A stretch of 63,948 nt of DNA, taken from Mycobacterium sp. 852013-51886_SCH5428379 (lineage in GTDB: Bacteria > Actinomycetota > Actinomycetes > Mycobacteriales > Mycobacteriaceae). The notes under the pieces were generated by a model. It saw nothing but the letters and a program-made list of their open reading frames with translations, was not told the DNA's origin and ran no database searches. This document shows positions 28,024-36,496 of this stretch, one piece after another (the stretch's first letter is position 1; each line of letters begins with the position of its first letter). A program made the position numbers and the translations under genes. The DNA is taken from NCBI RefSeq assembly GCF_001665575.1, contig NZ_LZSU01000005.1, forward strand, positions 1 to 63,948, read 5' to 3'.

Positions 28024-29286
28024 TCAGGATGCCAGCAGCCGTCGCAGCATGTGCATCGCGACGGTGGTCGACCGTTCGCGGACGTCGGCGCGGTCGCCGG
28101 GCAGCCGCAGGGTCCGGGTCTCGCCGCGGCCGTCGGCGGTACGGACCGAAAAGCACACCGTGCCGACCGGTTTCTCCTCACTGCCTCCGCCCGGACCGGC
28201 GATGCCGGTGATGCCCACCCCGACGTCGGCGCCGAAGCGTCGCAGCGCGCCGTCGGCCATCGCCTCGGCCACCGGTTCGGAGACCGCGCCGAGTCGGTCG
28301 ATGAGTTCCGAGGGGACGCCGAGCAATTCGATCTTCGCGGCGTTCGAATAGCTGACCACACCGCCTGCGACGTAGGCCGACGACCCCGCGCGGTCGGTGA
28401 GCCGGGCCGCGAGCAGACCCGCAGTGCACGATTCGGCAGTCGCGATCATCCGGCCGGCCAGCAGCGCGGCGACCTGATCGTCGACCAGCGACCCGTCCTC
28501 GGAGAACAGTGCGGCGGAGTGCCGGTCGCGCAGCACGGCCAGCAGCGCACGGTAGGTGTCGGCGGCGGCGGGCTCGTAGCGGGTGACGATCTCCAGCTCG
28601 CCGCGGCGCAGGCAGGTGGTGATCTCCAGGGCGTCGAAGCCGGGGATGTCGTGTTCGGCGGCGCGCAGGGTCTCGGCCAGCCCCGACTCAGGTAGGCCGA
28701 ACATCCGCACGGTCTGCTGCTCGTACTCGGTTCGCCCTGCGATGGCCTGCCAGACGGCGTCGGTCTGCACTGCCGCCCGCCACATCGGCTGCAGTTCGCG
28801 CGGCGGGCCGGGCAGCACCAGGACGGTCGGCGTACCCGGTACGACGACGCCGGGTGCGGTGCCCACGGGGTCGAGCACCGTCGCTCCGACCGGCACCATG
28901 GCCTGCTTCCGGTTGGCCGCCAAGACGGCGTCGAAGTCGACGTCGGCCCGGTTGCCCATGAGGGTGCGCAGGATGCCGGCGATGCGCTCCTCGAGCACGG
29001 GATCGAGCACGAGGTCGACGCCGCAGAATTTCGCGACGGTGGCGACGGTGAGGTCGTCAGCGGTCGGGCCCAGGCCCCCGCTGGTGATGATGAGGTCGAC
29101 GCCTTCACCGGCGAGGAACCGCAGCTGCGCCTCGATGTCGCCGGGCCGGTCGCCGCACAGCGTGATGTGCGCCAGCTCGACGCCCAGTTCGAGCAGCCGG
29201 TCGGCCAGAAACGGCCCGTTGCGGTCCTGGACCCGGCCCGTCAATACCTCGGTGCCGGTGACGACGATGCCTGCGCGTGCGCTCAC
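28024..29286 (-). CDS. cinA: CinA family protein (nucleotide/NMN processing)
   Basis: A 420-residue full-length CinA. The N-terminal molybdopterin-binding-like (COG1058) domain, seen in [16 protein letters not shown] and [11 protein letters not shown], has ADP-ribose pyrophosphatase activity in studied homologues. The C-terminal domain ([20 protein letters not shown], then [18 protein letters not shown]) is the nicotinamide mononucleotide deamidase PncC type. The protein thus belongs to pyridine nucleotide salvage; in mycobacteria CinA has been linked to drug tolerance by cleaving NAD-drug adducts. GTG at 29286 starts the conserved N terminus. A small gene follows upstream on the same strand at 29312-29536 and may be co-transcribed. 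Confidence 0.92.
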   Translation of the reverse strand: MSARAGIVVTGTEVLTGRVQDRNGPFLADRLLELGVELAHITLCGDRPGDIEAQLRFLAGEGVDLIITSGGLGPTADDLTVATVAKFCGVDLVLDPVLEERIAGILRTLMGNRADVDFDAVLAANRKQAMVPVGATVLDPVGTAPGVVVPGTPTVLVLPGPPRELQPMWRAAVQTDAVWQAIAGRTEYEQQTVRMFGLPESGLAETLRAAEHDIPGFDALEITTCLRRGELEIVTRYEPAAADTYRALLAVLRDRHSAALFSEDGSLVDDQVAALLAGRMIATAESCTAGLLAARLTDRAGSSAYVAGGVVSYSNAAKIELLGVPSELIDRLGAVSEPVAEAMADGALRRFGADVGVGITGIAGPGGGSEEKPVGTVCFSVRTADGRGETRTLRLPGDRADVRERSTTVAMHMLRRLLAS

Positions 29287-29311
29287 TCGTTCAACCTAGG
29301 CCGCGGCGGGA

Positions 29312-29536
29312 TCAGCGCTTGAGCCAGCTGGTCGCGGTCGGCAGATCACGGGTGTAGGTCATCATGACGTCGTCCTGGGTGAGGGTGGCGCCGCTGATGG
29401 CGTCACTGCCACGCCACACCACCCGGACCCGGGTGTCGCCGCGCAGATAGAGGTCGACCCGGCCGAGGTCGTTGCGCCGCCAACCGGCCTCCTCGGCGAC
29501 CTGTTGCAGATCCTGGCGCTGATCGCCTTCGGGCAT
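29312..29536 (-). CDS. Small conserved hypothetical protein
   Basis: A 74-residue soluble protein (MPEGDQRQDLQQVAEEAGWRR at the start) with no signal or membrane segment. The sequence alternates charged and hydrophobic residues, with an RVDLYLRGDTRVRVVWRG strand pair, so a small beta-rich fold is likely. A strong GGAGG ribosome site lies eight bases before the ATG at 29536, which fixes the start; the open frame continues upstream without such support. It ends 25 bases before cinA on the same strand. I do not recognise its function. Confidence 0.7.
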   Translation of the reverse strand: MPEGDQRQDLQQVAEEAGWRRNDLGRVDLYLRGDTRVRVVWRGSDAISGATLTQDDVMMTYTRDLPTATSWLKR

Positions 29537-29681
29537 GCGGGGTTCCTCCTGTGGGCCGACTCGACCCGACGAGCCTACGGAACTGTCCGAACCGAGCCTG
29601 CAATGGCCCGCCCGCACGCCGAGATCGACGAAACGGCGAGATCTACTCGCACTTTCCCGCCCGTTTGTTCGTTTGGGCCAA

Positions 29682-30419
29682 TCAGAGCTTGTGGGGGACG
29701 TCGTTGACCAGGCCGCCGTCCATCACGAATTCGGCGCCGGTCGCATACCGGGACTCGTCGCTGGCCAGGAACACCACGAACGTTGACACCTCGTCGGACT
29801 GACCCGGCCTGCCCAGCGGGATGGTCAGCATGTCGTCGGGGAAGAACTTGGTCATGGGCGTGCGGATGAAGCCGGGGTGGATCGAGTTGACGCGGATCTG
29901 ATGCGGCCCCAGTTCCAGCGCCGCGGATTTGCTCAGGCCGCGCACCGCCCACTTCGAGGCCACGTACGGATGCACCATGACCGCGCCGCGCATGCCCTCG
30001 ATGGACGAGACATTGATGATCGATCCGCCGCCTGCGGCCTTCATGGCCTCGACGCTGGCCTGCATGCCGAGGAAGGTGCCGGTCAGGTTCACGTCGATGA
30101 CGTTCTGCCACTTCGCCATGTCGAACGCACCGATCTTGCCGAGCGCCACGATGCCGGCGTTGTTCACCAGGACGTTGAGCAGGCCGAACTCGTTCACCGC
30201 CATGGCCACCGCGGCGTCCCACTCCTCGGCCGAGGTGACGTCGAGGTGCACGTAGCGGGCCGACGCACCGATCTCCTCGGCCAGGGCCTTGCCCTCGTCG
30301 TCGAGGATGTCGCCGATCACCACTTTGGCGCCCTCGGCGACCAGTGCCCGTGCGTGCTCGGCACCCATCCCCCGGGCTCCGCCGCTGATGAGTGCAACTT
30401 TTCCGTCAACCCGTCCCAT
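29682..30419 (-). CDS. Short-chain dehydrogenase, FabG3/hydroxysteroid dehydrogenase-like
   Basis: A 245-residue classical SDR. The NAD-binding motif is SGGARGMGAEHA, the structural NNAG is in VLVNNAG, and the catalytic Ser, Tyr and Lys are in NVSSIEGM and HPYVASKWA. It resembles M. tuberculosis Rv2002 (FabG3, 3-alpha/20-beta-hydroxysteroid dehydrogenase) over its full length, including GDILDDEGKAL, YVHLDVT and NSIHPGFIRTPMT. An alcohol/ketone step on steroid or related substrates is therefore likely. The start codon is 35 bases from a perfect KstR operator match (30454-30467) shared with the divergent gene, consistent with induction by cholesterol. Confidence 0.88.
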   Translation of the reverse strand: MGRVDGKVALISGGARGMGAEHARALVAEGAKVVIGDILDDEGKALAEEIGASARYVHLDVTSAEEWDAAVAMAVNEFGLLNVLVNNAGIVALGKIGAFDMAKWQNVIDVNLTGTFLGMQASVEAMKAAGGGSIINVSSIEGMRGAVMVHPYVASKWAVRGLSKSAALELGPHQIRVNSIHPGFIRTPMTKFFPDDMLTIPLGRPGQSDEVSTFVVFLASDESRYATGAEFVMDGGLVNDVPHKL

Positions 30420-30453
30420 GCCGCGAAAGGTTACCCTAGGCTTCCGCGGGAAC

Positions 30454-30467
30454 TAGAACTTGTTCCA
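30454..30467. promoter_or_regulatory. KstR-type operator between divergent genes
   Basis: The 14 bases TAGAACTTGTTCCA match the published KstR consensus TnnAACnnGTTnnA exactly. The dyad extends to ACTaGAACttGTTCcAGT, 18 bases with one mismatched pair. It sits near the middle of the 81-base space between the SDR start (30419) and the DAP-dehydrogenase-like start (30501), so one repressor dimer pair could control both. KstR represses cholesterol and steroid catabolism genes in mycobacteria and is released by steroid-CoA intermediates. Confidence 0.8.
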
Positions 30468-30500
30468 GTTTTTTCGTCGCACCGAAGCGAAGGAGAATCC

Positions 30501-31598
30501 ATGGCGATCCGGGTGGCCCACGTCGGCACGGGAAACGTCGGGCGACTGGCGCTGTCCGCGGTGCTGGGCAACCCGCAGTACGAGCTCGTCGCGCTGTCTG
30601 TGTCGTCGGACGAGAAGGTCGGCCGGGATGCCGGAGAACTTGCCGGGCTGGACATCTCGACGGGCATCGTCGCCACCAAGGGACTCGACGAGGCCTTGGC
30701 GACCCGGCCGGACTGTGTCGTGTACTGCGCCATGGGTGACACCCGGTTGCCCGAGGCGATGGCCGACTGCAGGCGCATCCTCGAAGCCGGCATCAACGTC
30801 GTCGGCTCGGCGCCCGGCGTGTTGCAGTACCCGTGGGGTGTCATCCCCGACAAGTACATCGACCGTGTCGAAACCGCTGCGCAGCAGGGCAATTCGAGCA
30901 TCTTCATCAACGGTGTCGATCCGGGTTTCGCCAACGACCTCATCCCGTTCGCCTTCGCCAGCACCTGTAGCCATCTCGAACAGGTGCGCTGCATGGAGAT
31001 CGCCGATTACGCCACCTACGACGGCGCCGAGGTCATGTTCGACGTGATGGGGTTCGGCAACGAGATCGGCGATCTGCCGATCCTGTTCCAGCCCGGCGTT
31101 CTGGGCATCGCGTGGGGTACCGCGATCCGCCAGCTCGCCGCAGGGTTCGGCCTCGAGGTGACCGAGATCCGGGATTCGGTCGAACAGGAGCCCGCCCCGG
31201 AGGACATCGAGGTGGCGGTCGGACGGATCGCGAAGGGCACCGTCGCGGCGGTGCGGTTCCAGATCGAGGGCATCGTGAACGACGGCGGCGGCGACAAGCC
31301 GGCCATCGTCATCGAACACATCACCCGCCTGCGGGAGGATCTGCGCCCGGACTGGGCCCAGCCCGCCCAACCCGGCGGCTCGTATCGCGTGGAGATCGTC
31401 GGGGAACCCAACTACGCGGTGGACATCTGCCCCACCAGCGCCCGGGGCGACCACAACCACGCCGCCATCGTCGCGGCCGCCGGCCGTATCGTGAACGCGA
31501 TCCCGGCCGTCATCGCCGCTCCGCCGGGTATCCGCACACCGCTGGATCTGCCGTTCATCACGGGTAAGGGCTTGTTCGCCGCAGGGCCCCGCGCCTAG
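30501..31598 (+). CDS. DAP dehydrogenase-like NAD(P)-binding oxidoreductase
   Basis: A 365-residue protein with an N-terminal Rossmann fold (VAHVGTGNVGRLALSAV) and a C-terminal domain of the diaminopimelate-dehydrogenase-like type that is abundant in mycobacteria. Typical blocks are DCVVYCAMGD, NVVGSAPGVLQYPWG, FINGVDPGFANDLIP and VDICPTSARGDHNHAA. Members are annotated as dihydrodipicolinate reductase-like or amine dehydrogenase-like; their natural substrates are largely unknown, and lysine synthesis is unlikely. An AAGGAGA site precedes the ATG at 30501. A KstR operator lies 33 bases upstream of the start, pointing to steroid-related redox work. Confidence 0.82.
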   Translation: MAIRVAHVGTGNVGRLALSAVLGNPQYELVALSVSSDEKVGRDAGELAGLDISTGIVATKGLDEALATRPDCVVYCAMGDTRLPEAMADCRRILEAGINVVGSAPGVLQYPWGVIPDKYIDRVETAAQQGNSSIFINGVDPGFANDLIPFAFASTCSHLEQVRCMEIADYATYDGAEVMFDVMGFGNEIGDLPILFQPGVLGIAWGTAIRQLAAGFGLEVTEIRDSVEQEPAPEDIEVAVGRIAKGTVAAVRFQIEGIVNDGGGDKPAIVIEHITRLREDLRPDWAQPAQPGGSYRVEIVGEPNYAVDICPTSARGDHNHAAIVAAAGRIVNAIPAVIAAPPGIRTPLDLPFITGKGLFAAGPRA

Positions 31599-31617
31599 CG
31601 CTTTCGCGGCGGCGGGG

Positions 31618-32082
31618 TCAGCCGGCGACGGTGGCTGGAGGGGCGGTGATACCCGTCCACTGCAGCTGCACGCGGGTGCCGCCGGACGTCGTGTCGATCG
31701 CGGCCCGGTCGGTCAGCGCCTCCATCAGCGGGATGCCCCGCCCGCGCGCCCGATCGGCCATCTCCGGGGTCTTCTCGCGCCAGGTGCCACGGTCGACGAT
31801 GGTGACGGTGAGGGTGCCTGTAGTCGGATCGAACAGGGCGTCGAGGTCCATGGTCCCTGGGACGGCCGCCTCCCAGTAGGCGAATTCGGCGGCGTTGGCC
31901 AGCGCTTCGTTCGTCGCCAGCAGCAGATCGCTGGAGCGGACGGGATCGAGCTCGAAGTGCATCTCCAGCCAGCGCGCGAACTCCTCGCGCAGGCGCGCGG
32001 CCGCCTCTCCGTCGGCGGCCACGCCGACCCGCGCGAAACGTTCGGCGCTGAATGTATCTGCCGCAGAAACGGAATCGATCAT
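31618..32082 (-). CDS. RsbW-like anti-sigma-factor kinase (HATPase_c_2)
   Basis: A 154-residue GHKL-type protein kinase of the anti-sigma-factor family. The N box is LLLATNEALANAAEFAY, the G1 region is IVDRGTW, and the G2-like region RARGRGIPLMEALTD follows. RsbW-type proteins bind a sigma factor or phosphorylate a STAS antagonist. It is the last gene of a minus-strand series: SpoIIE phosphatase (32677-33972), STAS protein (32115-32507), then this kinase after 32 bases. No sigma factor gene is next to them, so the target is encoded elsewhere or is not a sigma factor. Confidence 0.85.
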   Translation of the reverse strand: MIDSVSAADTFSAERFARVGVAADGEAAARLREEFARWLEMHFELDPVRSSDLLLATNEALANAAEFAYWEAAVPGTMDLDALFDPTTGTLTVTIVDRGTWREKTPEMADRARGRGIPLMEALTDRAAIDTTSGGTRVQLQWTGITAPPATVAG

Positions 32083-32114
32083 GGCTGTCGTTCTATACCC
32101 GTCCCGTCGGACCC

Positions 32115-32507
32115 CTAAGCGTTGAGTGCGGCGATCGCCTCGTCCACCGTCGCATAGAGCGGGATGATGTCGGCGATGCCCAGCAGCTTGAGCGGCCTGC
32201 TGGTCGCCGGGCCTTCGGCAACGACGCAGAACTTCACGTCGGGAGCCACTTCGTCATGTACCGCGACGAGGATGCCCATGCCCGCTGAGGCAAGGAACTC
32301 CACGGCGGAGAAATCGACCACCACACCCGCGGGCTTCTGAGCCAGACCGGCCCGGATGGCTGATTCCAGCTGCGGCGCCGTCAGCATGTCGACTACCCCG
32401 GACACCGAGACGACGACGTTGCGGTCGATCCAGCTCTCGCTGGTCTCACAGTTCGTCGCGTCCGCTGCCGAGGTCGCCCCGGTCGCGGCTTCGCGCTGTT
32501 CCTCCAA
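32115..32507 (-). CDS. STAS-domain anti-sigma-factor antagonist (RsbV-like)
   Basis: A 130-residue STAS protein of the SpoIIAA/RsbV class. The core is VVVSVSGVVDMLTAPQLE, and the phosphorylatable serine is Ser74 in VEFLASAGMGIL, matching the conserved position. When unphosphorylated it would bind the RsbW-like kinase and free that kinase's partner. The start is judged to be the TTG at 32507, because GGGAGG lies seven bases upstream; the frame is open to 32594 but has no such site. It lies between the SpoIIE phosphatase and RsbW-like genes. The 169 bases upstream contain no promoter that I could recognise with confidence. Confidence 0.83.
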   Translation of the reverse strand: MEEQREAATGATSAADATNCETSESWIDRNVVVSVSGVVDMLTAPQLESAIRAGLAQKPAGVVVDFSAVEFLASAGMGILVAVHDEVAPDVKFCVVAEGPATSRPLKLLGIADIIPLYATVDEAIAALNA

Positions 32508-32676
32508 TGGTCTACCTCCCGCGGTGCTCGCTTCCGTGCTGGAGCGTGCACGCCAGTCATGCTCGCAGGCTGTGGACTGAACCTGGCAAGACATCCCAGC
32601 GGCGCCGTATCCGGCGCCGGGCGCGCCCGCTATCCAGCTTGCGCAACCGTGTCAGATTAAACCAGGTACCGGTTAC

Positions 32677-33972
32677 TCACGGGTCAGCGGTCAGTGCCAG
32701 CAGGGCGATATCGTCGTCCGGCCGCAGCGTGAGCACCAGTTCGGCGAGATCGTCCACCAGCCGGGTGGCGGTGAGTCCGAGCTGCGCGGTGACGTGGCGG
32801 ATCAGATCCTCCTCGCCGAATCGCCCGCCCTCGGCGCGCCTGGCCTCGGTGATGCCGTCGGTGTACAGCAACAGGGTCTGGCCCGGAAGCAGCGTCACCG
32901 CACATTCGTCGAAGGTGGCGTCGGGTACCGCGCCGACGAACATGCCGCCGACGGGGCGCACCTGGCGCACGCTGCCCGCTGCGGGATCGAGCAGGAGGGC
33001 GGGCAGGTGTCCGCCGGTGGCCAGCCGGACGTGGTAGCCGCCGCCGTGCCGGGGTAGCACCGTGCCGAACAGCACGGTGCAGAATCTGCGCTCGTTCGGA
33101 TCGCTGACCAGCACCGAGTTGAGTTCGGCGAGGACGTCGGTCGGAATGTCGTGGTGCAGCGCGGCGGCGCGGAGCGTGTAGCGGACCAGGGACGTCACCG
33201 CAGCGGCGGCGGGGCCGTGGCCCTCCACGTCACCGAGGAAGAAGGCCCAGCGGGTGCCGTCGAGGGCGAAGACGTCGTAGAAGTCGCCGCCGACCCACGC
33301 CGCCGCCGCGGGGTGGTAGTGCGCGGCGAGGGACAACCCGGCGACGGTCGGCAACGAGGGCGGCAGCAGAGAGCGTTGCAGCGCGGCGGCGTAGTCGGCC
33401 ACCGTGAGGCTGTCCTCGGCGTCACCGTTCCACGGCGTACCGCCGACGCGGGCGGCACCGAGCGCGGACAGCCGCAGGTCCAGCTGGTCCATCGCCAGTG
33501 CCGCGAGGTCGGCGAGGGTCTCGAGTTGGGCGGCGGCCGGTTCGCCTGGCCTGGTGTCCAGGACGTTGACCGAGCCGATGCGGTAGCCGTCGGAGGTGGT
33601 GATCGGCGCGCCGACGTAGGACCGCACGCCCCACTGGCCGCTGACGAACGGGTTGCCCGACGTCGCCGGATCCAGGCGGGTGTCGGAAATGACAGTGGGT
33701 CCGTCGGCGCGGATCGCCAGCTCGGAGAAACTGCCGCGGCGCTCCACCTCGGCCAGCGGACCCACCCCGTGCGCGGACTTGAACCAGACCCGGTCGCGGT
33801 CGACGATCGCGATGGTCGCCATGGGTGCCCCGAACGTGCGGGCGGCGACCCTGGCGATCCGGTCGAAGGCGTCGTCGGCGGGACTGTCGAGGATCGCGTA
33901 GCGGGCGACGGCGCGTAGACGTGCCGCTTCGACCTCGTCGGCCGACTGCGCGGACGCCTGCGTGATGCTCAC
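32677..33972 (-). CDS. GAF-SpoIIE PP2C phosphatase (RsbU/RsbP-like)
   Basis: A 431-residue protein with an N-terminal GAF sensor (about 20-175; RVAARTFGAPMATIAIVD and SYVGAPITT are characteristic) and a C-terminal SpoIIE-type PP2C domain. Metal and phosphate motifs are WVGGDFYDVF, LGDVEGHGPAAA, LLLYTDGITEA and RPDDDIALLA. It would dephosphorylate the STAS antagonist encoded just downstream, in response to a GAF ligand or redox signal. GTG at 33972 starts the frame. The gap to the STAS gene is 169 bases, so the two may have separate promoters despite their related roles. Confidence 0.88.
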   Translation of the reverse strand: MSITQASAQSADEVEAARLRAVARYAILDSPADDAFDRIARVAARTFGAPMATIAIVDRDRVWFKSAHGVGPLAEVERRGSFSELAIRADGPTVISDTRLDPATSGNPFVSGQWGVRSYVGAPITTSDGYRIGSVNVLDTRPGEPAAAQLETLADLAALAMDQLDLRLSALGAARVGGTPWNGDAEDSLTVADYAAALQRSLLPPSLPTVAGLSLAAHYHPAAAAWVGGDFYDVFALDGTRWAFFLGDVEGHGPAAAAVTSLVRYTLRAAALHHDIPTDVLAELNSVLVSDPNERRFCTVLFGTVLPRHGGGYHVRLATGGHLPALLLDPAAGSVRQVRPVGGMFVGAVPDATFDECAVTLLPGQTLLLYTDGITEARRAEGGRFGEEDLIRHVTAQLGLTATRLVDDLAELVLTLRPDDDIALLALTADP

Positions 33973-34009
33973 TGCCCGCTACCCCACCGTCAGGGTTTCG
34001 CCGCGCCGC

Positions 34010-34366
34010 TCATGGTCGCCGGGCCCCGACCGAGCGTCCGCCGAGGAACGCCGACCCGACGAGGACGAGCGCACCGATCACCGCCACCGGGATCGTCCAG
34101 GTGCGCCGGCTGCTGACCGCCGAATCGCACAGCGCGACGAAGTCGGTGTGCGGCACGAGCTCGTTGAGGATCGGCACGTTGGCGACACCGTCATTGTTGG
34201 CGGCCTGCGCAGCCGACTTGTCGGCGACGAGCGCGTTGCCGCAGCTGACGCTGCGTTCGCCATCGGAGGCCGAGACCGGTACGAGCAGACCGATCACACC
34301 GACCAGGAGGATGATCGCTCCCACCACCATGGCCAACCGTCGTGCCGTCACCTGCGCTCCCCTCAT
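34010..34366 (-). CDS. Small membrane protein with paired cysteines
   Basis: A 118-residue protein with two membrane helices (about 12-31 and 92-110). Between them is an extracytoplasmic loop containing two cysteines (VSCGNAL and LCDSAV) that probably form a disulfide. Similar two-helix mycobacterial proteins are of unknown function. The start may be the GTG at 34366 or an in-frame GTG six codons later. It lies 37 bases upstream of the GAF-SpoIIE phosphatase on the same strand, so it could share its promoter, but no functional link can be claimed. Confidence 0.65.
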   Translation of the reverse strand: MRGAQVTARRLAMVVGAIILLVGVIGLLVPVSASDGERSVSCGNALVADKSAAQAANNDGVANVPILNELVPHTDFVALCDSAVSSRRTWTIPVAVIGALVLVGSAFLGGRSVGARRP

Positions 34367-34450
34367 ATTGCTGCCTGAACAGCGCGAGGCTACCCAACCG
34401 GACTGATCTTCAAACGGCGGCGAATCCTGTTGTGACGCAGCAGCTCTGAA

Positions 34451-35185
34451 CTATGCATTGCGGCGCAACCGGGCCAGTCGCAGCACCGGCCAGTTCCGCC
34501 GGGCCGCCGTGGCCGCCAATCCGGGGCGGGGATTGACCGGCCGCGGGTGGCCTACCAGGGCCATCAGCGCGGCGTCCTCGTCGCCGTCGGCGTAGAACCA
34601 GCTCGCGGCCAGGTCGACGTCGCGTTCCGCGCAGTACCGCTCGACCGTGCTGGCCTTCTGCGGACCCCAGATGACCGGCCGCACCACGTCGCCGGTCAGT
34701 CGTCCCCCGGCGTCGACGGCGAAGTGGTTGCACAGCACCTCGTCGACGCCGAGAAACCGGGCGACCGGTTCGGCGTGGATCGTCAGCGCCGAACTGCTCA
34801 GCACGACGGTGTGGCCGCGGCGTTGGTGGGCCGCGACGATCTCGCGCATGTGCGGGTAGACCCGCGCCGCCACCCGGTCGACGAACAAGCGCTCTCCGAG
34901 CACGTCGAGCTCGGCCAGCGATTCGCCGCGCAAGTAACCCGCCGCGCGCACGACCAGCCGCTCGAACTGCATGCGGCCGAACCGGTAGCGAAGCGAGGCC
35001 TCCATGACGCCGAGCACCTCGCCGATGCTGGCCTGCCGCCTGCGGATGCGGTCGCCTGCGTGGGCGGTCGCGGTGAATCCGTCGACCAGGGTCCCGTCGA
35101 GGTCGAAGAATGCGCCGATGCGCGGGCCGCCGGGTCCGCCGCCGATCTCGGCCACGGACTCGGGCAGGGTCATCAGCCGGGACAC
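34451..35185 (-). CDS. HAD-superfamily IB hydrolase (SerB-like)
   Basis: A 244-residue phosphatase of the HAD IB subfamily. Motif I is FFDLDGTLVDG with the nucleophilic Asp, motif II is VVLSSSALT, the motif III Lys is in PQKASTVE, and motif IV is YADGDEDAALM. Related domains are found in phosphoserine phosphatases and fused to mycobacterial PlsC-type acyltransferases, where a lysophosphatidate-linked role is suspected; here it is free-standing. GTG at 35185 is used. It is divergent from the nitronate-monooxygenase-like gene, and the KstR operator at 35257 is 71 bases from its start, so shared control is possible but less certain. Confidence 0.85.
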   Translation of the reverse strand: MSRLMTLPESVAEIGGGPGGPRIGAFFDLDGTLVDGFTATAHAGDRIRRRQASIGEVLGVMEASLRYRFGRMQFERLVVRAAGYLRGESLAELDVLGERLFVDRVAARVYPHMREIVAAHQRRGHTVVLSSSALTIHAEPVARFLGVDEVLCNHFAVDAGGRLTGDVVRPVIWGPQKASTVERYCAERDVDLAASWFYADGDEDAALMALVGHPRPVNPRPGLAATAARRNWPVLRLARLRRNA

Positions 35186-35256
35186 CGCACCATCATCACG
35201 TGCCGCGCCGGTGTCGGCGAACCCGCCGGTCGCAACACCCCGAATCCGTACTAAAC

Positions 35257-35270
35257 TAGAACACGTTCCA
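35257..35270. promoter_or_regulatory. KstR-type operator upstream of nitronate-monooxygenase-like gene
   Basis: TAGAACACGTTCCA at 35257-35270 matches the KstR consensus TnnAACnnGTTnnA exactly. The dyad extends outward (ACTaGAACacGTTCcAAT). It ends 28 bases before the ATG at 35299, a position expected for a repressor overlapping a promoter. It has the same sequence layout as the operator at 30454, 4.8 kb away. Confidence 0.8.
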
Positions 35271-35298
35271 ATTCGCCGACCGCTTTCTAGGAGTGCGC

Positions 35299-36432
35299 AT
35301 GCACACGCCCATCTGCGACGAGCTCGGCATCGAGTTCCCGATCTTCGCCTTCACCCACTGCCGCGACGTCGTGGTGGCCGTCAGCAAGGCCGGCGGCTTC
35401 GGCGTGCTCGGCGCGGTGGGCTTCTCGCCGGAGCAGCTCGAGATCGAACTCAACTGGATCGACGAGCACATCGGCGACCACCCCTACGGCGTCGACATCG
35501 TCGTGCCCAACAAGTACGAGGGTATGGACTCCAACCTGTCCGCCGACGAGCTGGGCAAGATGCTCGCCGACATGGTCCCGCAGGAGCATCTGGACTTCGC
35601 CAAGAAAGTCCTGACCGATCACGGGGTCCCCCTGACCGACGAGGACAACGAGAGCACCCTGCGCCTGCTCGGCTGGACCGAGGCCACCGCCACCCCGCAG
35701 GTCGAGATCGCCCTGAAGCATCCGAAGATGACGCTGATCGCCAACGCGCTCGGCACCCCGCCCGCCGACATGATCGAGCACATCCACGCCGCCGGCCGCA
35801 AGGTCGCGGCGCTGTGCGGGTCGCCCAGCCAGGCACGCAAGCACGCCGACGCGGGTGTGGACATCATCATCGCCCAGGGCGGCGAGGCCGGTGGGCACAG
35901 CGGCGAGGTCGGCTCGATCGTGCTGTGGCCGCAGGTGGTCAAGGAGGTGGCCCCGGTGCCGGTGCTGGCCGCCGGCGGAATCGGCAGTGGCCAGCAGATC
36001 GCCGCCGCGCTGGCTCTCGGCGCACAGGGCGCGTGGACCGGCTCCCAGTGGCTGATGGTCGAGGAGGCCGAGAACACCCCGGTGCAGCAGCAGGCCTACG
36101 TCAAGGCGGGTAGCCGGGACACCGTCCGGAGCCGCTCCTTCACCGGTAAGCCCGCCCGCATGCTGCGCAACGACTGGACCGACGCGTGGGAGAATCCGGA
36201 GAACCCCAAGCCGCTCGGAATGCCGTTGCAGTTCATGGTGTCCGGGCTCGCGGTCGCCGCGACCCACAAGTACCCGAACGAGACTGTGGACGTCGCGTTC
36301 AACCCGGTCGGTCAGGTGGTCGGGCAGTTCACCAAGGTCGAGAAGACCTCCACGGTCATCGAGCGCTGGGTGCAGGAGTACCTCGATGCGACGACGACGT
36401 TGAACACCCTCAACGAGGCCGCAGGCGTCTGA
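35299..36432 (+). CDS. Nitronate monooxygenase/2-nitropropane dioxygenase-like flavoprotein
   Basis: A 377-residue FMN-dependent TIM-barrel protein of the nitronate monooxygenase family. Typical segments are FPIFAFTHCRDVVVAVSKAG, GGFGVLGAVGF, GVDIIIAQGGEAGGHSGE with the catalytic His, and VPVLAAGGIGSGQQIAAAL for phosphate binding. Homologues of M. tuberculosis Rv3553 (IpdC), which act in degrading steroid C and D rings, share this fold, and that assignment would fit the KstR operator just upstream. An AGGAG site five bases before the ATG at 35299 fixes the start. A true nitronate detoxification role remains possible. Confidence 0.83.
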   Translation: MHTPICDELGIEFPIFAFTHCRDVVVAVSKAGGFGVLGAVGFSPEQLEIELNWIDEHIGDHPYGVDIVVPNKYEGMDSNLSADELGKMLADMVPQEHLDFAKKVLTDHGVPLTDEDNESTLRLLGWTEATATPQVEIALKHPKMTLIANALGTPPADMIEHIHAAGRKVAALCGSPSQARKHADAGVDIIIAQGGEAGGHSGEVGSIVLWPQVVKEVAPVPVLAAGGIGSGQQIAAALALGAQGAWTGSQWLMVEEAENTPVQQQAYVKAGSRDTVRSRSFTGKPARMLRNDWTDAWENPENPKPLGMPLQFMVSGLAVAATHKYPNETVDVAFNPVGQVVGQFTKVEKTSTVIERWVQEYLDATTTLNTLNEAAGV

Positions 36433-36496
36433 TCCGCCCTGACCCGCACGGCCGCGCCTCCGATGTCCGCGCCGCCGTGCGGGTTACCCTGCCCGC

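Noticed and set aside
25497..28361. Long minus-strand frame opposite the amidase and hydrolase genes
   Set aside because: No motif, and it is Arg/Gly/His-rich as expected for an antisense shadow of high-GC coding sequence.
30426..30443. AAGGTTACCCTAGGCTT resembling an IdeR iron box
   Set aside because: Too many mismatches to the IdeR consensus, and the adjacent exact KstR operator explains the region better.
32655..32669. AACC...GGTT near-palindrome upstream of the STAS gene
   Set aside because: Two internal mismatches and only four-base outer arms; not enough to call an operator.
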